From positions 14,385,501-14,449,500 of the forward strand of contig NC_084769.1 of NCBI RefSeq assembly GCF_028858725.1: DNA of 64,000 nt. The letters are read 5' to 3'. How positions within the stretch are numbered: position 1 is the stretch's first letter; every line of letters begins with the position of its first letter. Both the position numbers and the translations under genes were made by a program. Below are positions 26,901 through 57,661 of the stretch, piece after piece. Under the pieces are notes generated by a model. That model was not told the origin of the DNA. It searched no databases and was given only the letters and a program-made list of their open reading frames with translations. Source of the stretch: Colius striatus. Its lineage: Eukaryota; Chordata; Aves; Coliiformes; Coliidae.

Positions 26901-29133
26901 TGGCCATGGCTAGATTTACCTCCCATTTAGTAGGAGAGGAACCAGACTGCCCCAAGACAAGTGATTTACCTAGGGGCTGAAGATGATGTTAGGTCATGTG
27001 AATCATCAGCTCTTTGGAAAATAAGCCCCAAGCATATCCTCAAAGATCCTCTCCAGACTGTCTCCATCCACAGGAAAAAAGTCCCTATCCCCTGGATGCT
27101 CCATAAAAAAACATGAACCACCCACCAGCGTGGCTGGTGCTTTCTGTAGGGTACTTAGCACCAATTGGTGTCTCACACCCCAGGGAGCTGGTTTCCTAAC
27201 AACCCTGAATAGGAAAGGGTGAGTTAGATGGCAGTAGGCTTTGTAAACCTCACTATTTTGAGCACCCTAGACTTGTCAGAGATGCAATTCCTATTGGAAA
27301 ATGCTCCTTGCTAGAAACCAGCCGATGAACACAGAATCCATTTGCCACTATCCATATTCAGCTGTTAATCTGCTTTCTCCTCCTCCTCCTGTTACTCTGC
27401 AATAGCTGCTAGTTGCTAACGAAGCTGAAGAAACAATTAAGATGTTTCAGAAAAAGCAGATAATTTCTCACACGCAGTGCTGAGTACCCAGCAGATGTGA
27501 CTCAAGATACACACATGCTGTTCTCAGGCAAGTGTTCCCAAGGGTTTAGATAAAAATAATAGGGATGAGGGGTTTCAGTAGAAATCAGGTTATTTTTAAG
27601 TGGAAAGGCTCTAGGGGGTATTAACAGGACTCCCTGAAAATGCCATCATCCTCTTGTGTGAGGGATCCTATAGCATTAGTTGTGTAAGAATAAAAAAAAT
27701 AAGCCAGTAGTCAGGCTAGACAGAAATTCTGGCAGGAACGTGCTAACGGGGCTTCCAGCAAATGGGGTTGGTTGCAAAGATCAGACACCTTCTGATTTAC
27801 TAGAAGTTTTACAAGGGAGATCGAATGAGATGCCTACAGGGAACTCTTCACCCCCAGAGGACAGTGGCAAGTCTCAAGAGCAAGGAAGTGACCCGGAGCT
27901 TTTCGGTCACCACAGTTGAGCCAACAAGGAAATGACTGAGTGGGAGCAAAGCTACGACGGTCTGGAGCCAGATCTTGGTTGACACAGGGTGTTGCAACTT
28001 TTCTGAAGCACGTGGCCCACAGCCAGTGTAAGAGTCCATGAAAGATACTTCTTTCCAACATCTCTTTCCTTAATCCATCCCCAGCATCTGTCATCACACA
28101 AAAGGGGAGGGAGGCAGTAGAGCCAGCATTACAGTAAGTGGCTTTCCCAGCCAACCTCAGAAATTTGCCATCTTCTAGCTGTGATGAAGATTGGGGAAAT
28201 TAGTAAAATGTTTTCATTAGCCTCCCTCACCTGAAAAATAATCAGCAGCCAGTTCCTATATTAAAAGTTGGCCTGGCAAAGAACCAAGAAACAAAAGCTG
28301 GTGGCAAAACGGATTGCAAAGACAAACATAAACAACAAAGTCTGCGATGATCCCCCATCTTGAACAGATCTTCAACATCCAATACCAGCATTTTCTGCGC
28401 TCAGACATATAAATCTCAGGCATTCATATGCTGCCAATATTTTAAGTCATGCCCATAAAGCATATTTGAATAGGATTCAAGCTGATGAAAAGCAAGTAGT
28501 TACTTTTAAAGGGCTTTGGTGACCCTGTGAATTGAGCTGATGGCTTTGGCCCAGTGGGTGACAATCCATTAAATTAAACTTTGCCACCGCAATTCTTAGT
28601 GCCAGGAAAGGGGTGAAAGAGAATGTGTCCCCTCCAGGATGTGCACAATCATATTTCTGGTGCCACAGATGGTGGCCTGAATGGCTGCAGGTTTTTTGCC
28701 TTTTCATAAGGCATAAGGAAATTTAGTCTGCTGTTTTCAAGGAGACATCATAGATACAGCAGGCTTATGAAGAGACACATTCCACTTGAATCATTCTCGA
28801 AACACCTCTTCCTTACAAGTCATCAACTTTCAGCGAAGGAGGGAGAAGAAGAAACAAAGAAACATTGAGCAAAAGCCCATAAACAGATTCTTTTTGTGTG
28901 AATATGAGATGAGCCTGGGAAAAGTAAAACAATTCACCTACCCGAGAGTGGCTTTACAGAGAAAGGTTAAGGAGTAATAAAAGAGAGATTTAGATTGCAG
29001 CACTTTACATATGTTTATGAGGGAGAAATTCAACACCCAGAAAACAAATTCAGTTCAGGTTTTACTTCCTCTCTCCCTTTCTCCCCGCAGCCCTTCCCCC
29101 ACAAGATGACATACCCTTCCATTTGTAAATTGC
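11986..29133. other. 17 kb interval without recognisable genes or CR1, downstream of MRAS
   Basis: No CR1, LTR, RNA gene or supported exon was seen on either strand. It includes AT-rich, homeodomain-site-like sequence at about 19.3-21.3 kb. The longest frame, 188 codons at 21399-21965 on the plus strand, has no recognisable domain. The distal part near MRAS could include extended 3' UTR. In mammals ESYT3 follows MRAS, but I found no SMP or C2 domain exon here. Confidence 0.5.
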
Positions 29134-29139
29134 TTTAAT
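29134..29139 (-). promoter_or_regulatory. Candidate polyadenylation signal ATTAAA for MRAS
   Basis: The plus strand reads TTTAAT here, which is ATTAAA in transcript sense, about 830 nt after the stop codon. It is followed within 50 nt by G/T-rich sequence (transcript-sense GGGTATG and TTGTGGGGG), as cleavage sites often are. I saw no AATAAA in transcript sense between here and the stop codon. Further downstream, AATAAA hexamers occur near 23.0 and 22.4 kb, so a much longer UTR cannot be excluded. Confidence 0.25.
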
Positions 29140-29869
29140 TTAAATACTTCCAGGTTAACAAACCGTCTTGACGTTCACATGCCCCAAACTACAAAACAGA
29201 AACAAAATCTCTTGACGAAGGGTAAGGGGAAACAAAAAATATAATCCAAGCCCAAACCTCCTTTGCTAAGCTGGAGTTTACGGTCTGTGAGCTGGCTGCC
29301 CTCCAGAGTCTGACACAATGTCTGGAGCACCCAGAGCAGCTGGAATTCATTTTCTTCCTCCAAATCTATGCACTCTCATACGAAGTCGTGTTTTGGCACT
29401 GCCGCCTAAGAGAGAGTTCAGTGCAAAAAATCTAACCCCGGCCGTGTTTCTTTGCAACCCAACACTCGCTGAGCAAACAACGAAAAAGGAGAAGAGGATT
29501 AAAAAAACCCCCAAAACATTTAGAGAAAGAAAGCAAAGCTCTTTCCCTCCCTTCCCCCACACATACACAGGCGACTGTACCAAACAGGGGTCTATTCATG
29601 GCTGTGCAGAAATGGGTCACAAGGAGAAATGTTTGCAGATAAAACCAACATTTTTTCCTTTGTTTTTTCTTTTTTTCTTTTTTTTTAAATAAACAACATG
29701 GAGGCCCCTGGAAAGTGCTGGGGATGTTGGGAGAGTTGAGTGAGGTCCTGCTGATCCCTTCCGCCTCCTGTTGGCGCGGCTCCCAACGTGCAGACCCTCC
29801 CCAGGGAGCTCTGGACCCCATGGAGCCACCTCCTCCGAGCCTTAGGGGATGGGGGGAGCTGTGCGGGCA

Positions 29870-29871
<2 letters not shown>

Positions 29872-29898
<27 letters not shown>
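29872..29898 (-). repeat. (CTG)9 on plus strand, (CAG)9 in MRAS mRNA
   Basis: Nine perfect CTG triplets on the plus strand are followed by a partial CT. They start about 70 nt after the MRAS stop codon, inside its 3' UTR, so the transcript carries CAG. The tract is pure and therefore likely length-polymorphic. It does not encode glutamine in the MRAS frame, because the stop lies upstream. Confidence 0.95.
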
Positions 29899-29902
<4 letters not shown>

Positions 29903-29969
29903 TCGCCTGGGCTGGCAGTGGGGCCGGGGGGGAGGAGGGAGTCGTCCAAGGCACTCCCAGGTGGTCCCA

Positions 29970-48832
<18,863 letters not shown>

Positions 48833-51800
48833 CTGGAGAAAGAGATCATCTGCAATCACTCGTTAGCAATGAAAAGAGGGCAACATGCACAAGGCAGCTT
48901 TTAGCCGCTGTCTAAGAAGTGAGGATGAAGACAGTGCTGACACCCAACACAGAATCATAGAATGGAATCCTTTTGGAGTGGCAGTACCCAAGCTCCCCAA
49001 CTTGGCCTCACCACTTGCAAGTGCGGACAGCCCCACCGCTGTGGCTTGTTCACTCCTGCCCCTCCTACAAGGATCATTGACAACCACCAAATGTGTGTGT
49101 AAAACTTTTGTCATCTGAATATCTTTCCTGTGTGGGCTGGGCCCGCAGCACAGCTGTCAAGCTCCAGAGAATTCCCAGTTGCCAGTGACCAAATCCCATT
49201 GATAAGCCAGAGCTGTGCTATTTTTCACTGCTTAACCTGAGGTACAGGAAACATTAAATGGTGCATTACATCCTGGGGCCAGATCTGCAGGCGGAACCGG
49301 TGGTGATAGATGAAACCAGAGTTAAAGGTCCAATCCTGTCTCCGCTGGCAGGCAAAAATTCACTTAGCTGCTTTCTTCTCCCTCATTTTCAAGTTTGAGA
49401 AGTAAAAACAAGAAGGCAGCAGGCCAAGAATGACAGGTGGTTTTAGTTTGGCTTTTTTTTTTTTAGAAAAAGCAAACCCAAAACACGACCCAACCCTGCC
49501 ATGGCAGGAAGACTGGTTTCTGCGGCTGTGACAAAGCGCAGAGAGCCGGGAGAGGAGCTTCCCCTGTTTCTCGGGTGAGCTGCAAAGGAACTGCCTCTCA
49601 AAAGAAAGAAGAAAAAAATTCAGCTGCTGCAACCAGGCAACAGCACACTTGTGGAGAAAGGAGAAGGAGTAGCCATTGCTGAACAGCCCATTCCAACACC
49701 CAACAGCAGTGACTGCTTACTGAAGAAGAACCCAGGTGAGCGGTTTGGTATGCATGCTATGGAGGGCAGTGCCCTCCACTCTCTCATGGGCAGCAACCAC
49801 ACTTACTCAAGTCACATAGGAAATGAGTGGCCATCTCCCAAATTTGAAGGACCATTGCATTTTCAGGGATATTTTTCAGACAGTATAAAAATAAAACATC
49901 TGTCCTAATGACACGGCTCAAGAGAGGGCAGTTGATTTCCTTGGTGTTGGATTCCTGACACAAGCCGTCTAGTGCGGGAGCAGCTGTGGTGATGCTTTCT
50001 GCAGGCACCTGCTCCCATCCATTTTGGTTTTGCTCACGCCTTGTGAGAAAAAGCTTTCCTTGATACTTTTTGTCTCTGATCACCACACCATAATCCAACT
50101 AGTACCACAGAACACAATTCTGGGAGTTACATTCCCACCTAAAGTCATAGCTCAACCCTGAAAGAGAAAAACCCTCAATTCTCTCAAGTGAGAGAATATC
50201 CTCTCCTCCATTCTCTCCACCACATTACATATGATGACAAAGTACAGCCTGCACTTGAGGGATTTTGGGAAACGTAAAAGTAACTTCCCATATACATAAT
50301 CTATATGTTGTGCAGGTTAAATGCCTTGACCCCCAATTAAGGTCAGGTTTCTCCTTGAATCAAACATATAGGAACGGTCTTAGTTTCTCCTCCAAAAAGA
50401 AAACCCCATTAAGAGGAAGACAGAGGGTGATCACAGAGGTGAGATTGCTGAGGATAGTGAGAACTGCAAAGGCTTCTTCTCCAAGTTGAAACAAGCCAAA
50501 ATTTTCAAAGCAATAAGCAATATGAAGAAGTCTGCTTGTTTCTTTGGAGGAAATTCTTGAGAACAGTAAGAATTTCCACTGCAAGCAACAGCTGCTGGAT
50601 GAGGAGAAGGAGACCAAGTACCAGCTGATGTCTTAACCAGTCTTATTGTAGTTCCTCACCACAACCCCAAGGAAAATTTTCTTATACCCAATTTTGGGAG
50701 AGTAAGCAACTTTCTCATATTTACAAGATCATGATCAATGAGCAGCAGGCTTGGCTACATAGAAGCCAAAAAATCTCAACTAGATTTCTCACTTTTCCTT
50801 GGATGACCCAAGTTTTCTCTCCACGTAACCCCACTCAGACGATCCTCACAGGCTCTTTGTGCTATAGGACAGAGAGCCTGACTAAAACCTGCCCCTCCCC
50901 ACATTTGACAACAATTTTTGCTTTGCCCGTGGCCAAGATTTCACCCCATCCTCCTTTACATGGCGGAGCATCTCTGGCCAGGCAGTATGAAAGGCCAATT
51001 GTTCCTGATACGGCCACGGCGAGGCCATGGATGTGAGAACCATACCCCATTTGTGCACGATTTTTGACCTCACTGCAAAACCACAAGCTGCTGCTTGGCA
51101 GACAAGCATTACATTTTCATTGACGTTTTGTACCAGTCCCTTTAACTCACCCCTAAGAAGCCTTGAGCTTATCTTGCATGAAATGCTCCCCAAAGTACTG
51201 GGATAATATTTAGCCCATTGTACAAACTGTGACTCTACCCAATATGCTTCATGAGTTGAACTGGGGCATTTGCTTCCTGTCATTCCCAGAAGTCTGGCTG
51301 TTCTGTACGTGTAAGCTACCAGACTATTCTGTAGCCTTGGGAGAACAGCAAGAACTGAACTAATGAAAAAGTAATTAAAAAAAAAATACAGGCAAGAACT
51401 GTAGGCTGGTCTGTGGAGCACAAAATCCCGTATTTTAGGCAGTGCTAGTGTGAACAGATGAAACCTTCTATCAAGTGTCAAAAGGCAGCAAGCTTAGATG
51501 TTTCTGCAGGGCTGTTTTCACTGCTGATGGGAACACCCCTCCTTCTACTGAGATGACAGGTCCTGTGCTCCCAACATGCATGTATGTAAAGAAAACCCTT
51601 CAAAAGCCAAGTACTGCCATCCCTCTACACCTCCACCTGCCCTGATAACCAAAGCAAGAAGACAGCTCGTGTCTTGACAAGATTATCATCTGAACCAGCC
51701 AATAAATCAAATATTAAAAACAACCTATGTCACCTCCTGGAAAACATTAAACACTCCCAAAGGCGTGCAGAGCTTCCGTGCTGGCTGGTTACATCGCTAA

Positions 51801-54800
51801 GGCAAGTGCACAAGACTTGGGCTGATTTTTGGCAAGAGTACTGACACAGTCCTCCTCAGATGGGAGCAAGAAAAAGCGTGTTTGCTGTGGATCTGACAGA
51901 GAAAAATGAAGCACAGACGTTTTTATCCATTGTCTGAACACAAAGCAGCATGTGGTAATACGCTAATAAGCTCTGATGATAATCATCTTACAATTGATAT
52001 AGTTGTTTATTTTGAAGGAGCCAAGAGAAGATTCCATAACCCACACTGACGAATGCTGTCAGGGCTCTGATTAAGTCACTGGAAGAAGGCTGATTTATAC
52101 GGTCGTCTTCATATGCACCAGTAAGATCTGTATCCTGACAACATAAGCAGTGCTGAAACAGTCAGAAATTTGACTGCTTCTAGGGCAGATGGCAAGGAAA
52201 CACTGACACAAGAGTGTCACTGAGGCTGAGCCTCCTCTGGAGGCAGAATAAACTGTATGAAACCCCACTTACCTATCTGGACATGGGAACAGAGTGGAAG
52301 GGTTGAGCTACTCCCTTGGAGCAGACAAGCAATATAAAACCACCAAAGATGAAGAAATTCAGCCTAGTTTGTGTGGCTGGACCACCAAGCCCCAACAGAG
52401 ACTCACAACATGTAGGTGGTGGATCTGATCTCCATTCCTGTTGCAAAACTTTCCCTGAATGCGGTGACAGATCTCAGCTTGTGTAAATCATTATGATTTC
52501 TGTTCATCTGAGCAGAGGTATGGCCACACACAACACTAATAAAACTGATCCCACATATTTGATATTTGATGTGTGAGCACCCCTGTCCCCAGTTCCAGCT
52601 CCACTCTCCTGGAGGCAGAGCTCCCTGGGCAAAGCCATTACAGCAAGTAAATGAGCTCAGAAACAAACCCTGGACTTTCAGGGGAGGTTAGTGCTATTAA
52701 TGACATCAACTCCCTGACAGAGAAGCCCAGTGTGACAGTGATTTATGGTCTCCATGGCAACATGCAACACAAATTGATTAATTCTGTTATGAAACCTCAA
52801 GAAAAAGATGCAGCAGGGTCTGTGTGGGAGCCACCAGCTCCCTCCTTTTCTGCTACAGCTCTTCAAAATGGACTACTTTAGGGAGCCTGTGGCCACTATG
52901 GCAATAGGCTGAGATTTAGCATATCCTTAGGTGTATGTATGTATGCTGACCAGTTCCATTAGCCCATGGCCAAGGGATTTTTTTCTGTCATTGGCTTGCT
53001 TTGGTCCATGGACAGTTCCTCACATACGCTCTGCCAGAGCTCCGTGTGCCTGAAGACACCAACCTCACCTAAGGCAGAAGAAGGGTATCAGCCACCAAGG
53101 CTGCCAACTACTCCTACAGCTGCAATTAGTAACTCTTCTCCTAACCACAACTCACTCGATTACACCCTTTTACCCGGCCACTCTGCGAGCATTAGCAGCT
53201 CCATGCAACGTCTCCAGGGCTGAAACTCTCCAAGATCTGAACACTTCCCTCTCTGTTCCTCTTGCAGGCTGCTGGCTGCAGCCACACAACCACCACGACA
53301 CACCCAGAGACCTTCGCCAGGTACCAAAATAGCTCAGCCTAATGTGTTACAGGCAATCCCGTGGAGTGGGAGCTACTGAGAAACATGAGACATGCTCTTT
53401 CAGGAGGCAGTTGCCTCCCTTGAGTCATGTCGATCAGGACTGAATGAACCTTAGGAGTTTCCTCCTCAAGTAGGCATGACTGTGTCCCAAGCCTTCAAGA
53501 GCCAAAGCACTCACAGATGTATGAACAACCACCACCAATTACTAAATAAAGATGATTGAATCTTAACCAGGTTTTCTCCAGTCTGACAGATTTCCTGTCC
53601 TGCCCTTTAAAAGGACACACCAAGCAAAAGCTGCACCACATGCAAATCTTCAGTGGGAAGTCTGCATGGAAGAGATCCATCATGTGGGAAGCCAGAGCAT
53701 GACGCCCTTTGTAGTCCTGGCATTAAGTTGTTCAAAACCCAAGTGAAATTTCAACTCTCTGAGGTTTTCTAATAAGGAAGATCCTGCCGGGCAAGAACAC
53801 CCTCAACTCCCATCAGCTTCCATGAGATCTGATGGAGCCCTGCACCTGGAAAGACCTGCACAGGAAATTACAGGCATTTCCTTTTGGAGCAGTGATCAAA
53901 GCACTATCAGATAGCTACTAAAGAAGAGGTAAAAAAAAAAAAAAGTCATCAACTAACCGTTGTTTAAAAATAAATTTTCAACCCAGCAATAAAATGCTGC
54001 AGCCAATTGGGTTTCAAGTTTGGGAGATGTAGCTGCGGGTCCTGGAAGCGGCCATGTGAAATTGTCCTCCAGTGCCAAAGATGCTGTACCCTGAGGGCTG
54101 GGCTCCCTGAACTCCTCACTGGCTTCCCCTGCCAGACAGACCTTTTCTCCTTTTCAACCCAAGATCACATCTCCTCCCCCACCACACAGATGCTGCTCAG
54201 ATTTACTGTAAGAGAAAAATGCACCGGGGGAGTAATGAAGCACTTGAGATTCACACAAAAGGCAGCTAAAGGCAGTAGCTGCCTGATGAATACTTGGTAG
54301 TTATTTCAGGAAACACGGAATTATAGTCTGAACAAATAATAATAACAAAAAGCCACGTCACTGGAAATTGCTTAGGTGGTAGGCAGCCCCTTGTCTCCCC
54401 CCGCTGCAAATCCTTCAAGGATAAGGAGGAGACCTTGCTGTAGCACTGAGCAGCAGCTTTCCCCTGGCCAAGCTGGGCTAGGAGGCCTCACTTGTATTTA
54501 CTTGGAAGCACCATGCTTGTCAGTGTCCCGATCTGTATGTAAATGCAGCACAGCATGCCTCAATCATACTGACAAATGTCATCTGAAACAAGTCCTGTTC
54601 CCTCCCCCAGCTCCTCCTCCACCTCCCACGACAACTTCATTAATCTTCAGCCTGTTCCTCTTGCTGATGCAGTGCCCTTTTCAAACTCAATGAAGATTCC
54701 TGTCATGCTGATGAGCCAACTCAGATCCAGAAGACAGATTATTATTATTTTTTTAATTAAAAAGAACACTCAAGTCAGATTTGGGTCATTTGTAGAGCTG

Positions 54801-56721
54801 CAGCACTGCTGCTACTAGTTTTATAGGAGAATCTAGATATGTGACCAGAAAGCAGTTAGGAAAGATCAATTCCTCTATCACTCAGACCTTGACTAGAACT
54901 GTATGGGTGCCAGTTTAGGGATGTTCACTGGAGTCTGATCCAAGCCTTTTGCCAAGGTGTGAAATGAGAGCATCTCTACACAGTAAATGAGGCCTGTGGA
55001 AGCAGATGGCTCAGCTACTTTTACTTCCATCACTTCTTGTGTGTTTAAATCCACCATTTCTTTCCTTACTCGTTTATTTCCAAAGCTCTCAGGAGTCATC
55101 AGGGGATGAGAGATTCCTGTATTACTCTTGAAAATTCTTTGCTAGTGAGGCCAGGAATGCCTCTCCTATGTTATCATGGAACCTATGAAGCTGACCTAAA
55201 CACACTGTAGCAAAAAAAAAATCAGATAGGCAAGATGTTCCCCTGCCCTGCCCAGCCACAGATAACAAGAACAAATTTACAGTGGAGGAAGCAGCTTCAA
55301 ATTCCAATAGCTGCCCTTCCTGCTCGCACAATCCCTGGAAATGGGCAGCTTCCCTCCTACACATCCCAGCCTGCTGACACACCAATAAAAAGACCCCAAA
55401 ATCCACTGCCCTGGGTGGTTCTGCTGCTTTTGTACTTCTCAGCAAAGTTTCCGAAGCAATGGCCCTAGACTGCGGCAGTTGTCCGTTTGCAAGCAGATGC
55501 TCTGCTGCCTGCACATGGCCCTGCTGCTGGTGACGCAGCCAGATGTGCATGGCACAGCCCTCCTGGCCTTGGCCAGCATCACCTTGGGCAGGCAGAAGTG
55601 GTCCATGTGATAAATTTGTGCAGCACAGCATGGAGCTATGCGGGAATCAGAAGCAGTATCAAGAACTTCCCAGCATGGACTATCCTTATGGCTCCCCACT
55701 GCCTTTCCCACCTGCATCCTCCTGACAAAGCAAGGGGTGCTCCACAGTACTTTGCCAGGCTTGCACCCACCCCTCCACCCAGCTCCTTGATGGCTCATTG
55801 GCTGAGTCAATGCACAGACTTCATGGCACCTACGGTTGTTTTGGAAATGGTTTATGTATAGAGAGGGTACAGGTCCATCTCATTCCACTCACCCTCCTGC
55901 AAATCAATCAACACGTTTGGCTCTGAGTTTGTCTTCCAGTCAGGCTCAACTCATTATTTAATGCTTTTTACACCCTTAGTGTTATTACTAGATGTCTTTC
56001 AGGATGTAAACTGCTTTTTAAAGACTCCCTTCCCTCCTGCCAAACACACTCTGCATCTTTTCAAACAGCTGTAAAGAGCTAAAGGCTGTGAAGGTCCCTG
56101 GTAATAGCATTTCCAGGAGGGCATGGGCAAATCCTATCAAGTCCCATGCTGATGCTCCCTCTCTTGGGGCAGATGGAGGAAGATGAGAAGAGTGGGCATC
56201 TCCAGGCTGTTCCCATGCTCTGCTGCAAATCTCCAAAACTTGACTCAAGACTATGCCCTTCCTAGGCAAAAAGACTATTGTTGTTTCCATATCCCGTGGA
56301 AAAACAGACAGATTGTCCATTCCCTCTCTGCATCATAGTGTTTCCTGCAATTACTTGTGAGATACAGGGCAGCACAGATGTTTCTACATCTCCGGGCAAT
56401 GGGCAGGCTTGTAGGGTGCTCTGCCAATTTTTCAGGCTCCTGGATTGAGGGCAATCCTCTTGGTTCCCTGAAACCCCAATAGTACTCATTTAAAGGTAAA
56501 AAAAGAGCCCAGTTTGCAAGCCTGTGACAATGGAGAGTACGGAATTCAGAAGATGAAGCAATAGCCATCTCCCAGGTTTACCCAAGTAGGCTCTTGTCAG
56601 ACTTTAGGTAGAATTTCATGACTCTAAACCTCAGAACCATATGGAAGGCTATTTTACAGCATTTCTCAAGCCCATGTCATAACTTGGTCACTTGGAAGAC
56701 TCTTAGGATCTCACCACAGGC
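48833..56721. other. Presumed MRAS 5'-UTR intron or upstream DNA, nothing coding recognised
   Basis: This stretch begins at the splice acceptor before the MRAS ATG exon. It has no evident CpG island, repeat block or exon with family similarity. A 199-codon minus-strand frame at 50882-51481 is unexplained. Poly(A) of about 14 occurs near 53931. A scrap at 48951-48965 resembles a CR1 end but is too short to call. Confidence 0.45.
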
Positions 56722-56825
56722 CCAGGAGTTCCTGTGTGACCTACTCTAGGTAGTCCTGCTCTGGCAGGGGGGTTGGACTGGATGATCTTTCAAGGTTACT
56801 TGCAGCCCTTAAGATTCTGTGATTC
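56722..56825 (+). mobile_element. CR1 LINE extreme 3' end
   Basis: It contains GTTCCTGTGTGACCTACTCT, then GGCAGGGGGGTTGGACTGGA, and ends TTAAGATTCTGTGATTC. This is the last 100 or so bases of a CR1 of the same tail type as 61146-61452 (CCTACTCTAGGTGG variant). Confidence 0.9.
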
Positions 56826-57518
56826 ACTGAACAGTAATTTTTTCCAGGCTTGTTACAGTGTCAGCCAAGAGCATGACCCTCTTATTCATGTACAACATGC
56901 TGGGGAGGTGACTCTGAACTTGGCGAATCCAATGGGCTTGTCTGAAACAGGAGTTTGGGCAGAGCTTGGGGCTGGGTATCAAGGTGAGCAGTGCAGGCGG
57001 GGTGGGAAGGGGAACTGCACAGCCCCCTCCTCTGCCCTACACATCGTGATGTATGGCTCCGCAAAGCCACAGTGTCCCCATGAACCTGCCTGAAGACAGA
57101 GTGCACATATCAACATCCCTGCCATGTGCCAGGCCAGCTCTGGTGCCTCTTCTGAGACCTTCTCTCTGGTAACCTTCTCAGCTGTCAGTTTCCTCCCTGT
57201 TGTCCTCCTCTTGCTACCTGCCAGCCTGACAAGCTTTCCCTCTGGCAAATTCACAATGTGACACTCAGACCAGTGGGCAACTGGCCAAACCATCCTTGAA
57301 CAGATCTTACCCATGCATGTCTCAAGTCTTCCCTCCTATCAAGTGCATTTATCTTGAAAGCACCAGAGAGAAACATCCCATGAAAATACTCCTTCAGAAA
57401 AGGTGTACTGGGGTCCCCAGCTGATGCTGCTTGGTACCTGTTCTTTGCTGTTGAATGATCAAGTTTCTTCTCTGGCGTCACAAGCGGATGATTCCATATA
57501 TCAGAGAGCAGCAGCTGA
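56826..57518. other. Non-coding spacer, nothing recognised
   Basis: This is unique-looking sequence between two CR1 fragments of opposite orientation. No gene is supported. Confidence 0.45.
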
Positions 57519-57661
57519 AATCATAGAATCATAGAATGGTAGGGGTTGGAAGGGACCTTTAGAGATCATCTAGTCCAACTCCCCTGCAGAAGCAGGTCAA
57601 CCTAGATCAGGTCACACAGGAACTTGTCCAGGCAGGTCTTAAAGACCTCCGAGGAATGAGA
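57519..57661 (-). mobile_element. CR1 LINE 3' end, short truncated copy
   Basis: The plus strand reads AATCATAGAATCATAGAATG, then GTAGGGGTTGGAAGGGACC, ATCATCTAGTCCAACTCCCC and TCAGGTCACACAGGAACTTG, stopping at GACCTCCGAGG. About 140 bp of CR1 tail in minus orientation. Confidence 0.95.

Larger units (their letters stand above)
29134..29969 (-). other. MRAS: Proximal 3' UTR of MRAS (downstream limit uncertain)
   Basis: Sequence after the TGA is GC-rich for about 200 nt (29755-29969) and contains the (CAG)9 tract in mRNA sense. It then turns A-rich in mRNA sense (29651-29686 is almost all T on the plus strand), a place where oligo-dT could prime internally. The lower limit is set only by a candidate ATTAAA. 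The real 3' end could be shorter or several kb longer. Confidence 0.5.

Noticed and set aside
11986-29133. Possible ESYT3 exons, expected beyond MRAS from vertebrate gene order
   Set aside because: I looked for SMP and C2 domain peptides in the available frames and saw none. The gene probably lies outside the window.
48951-48975. AGAATCATAGAATGG scrap resembling a CR1 3' end
   Set aside because: The match ends after about 15 bases and the following sequence does not continue the CR1 consensus. Too short to call.
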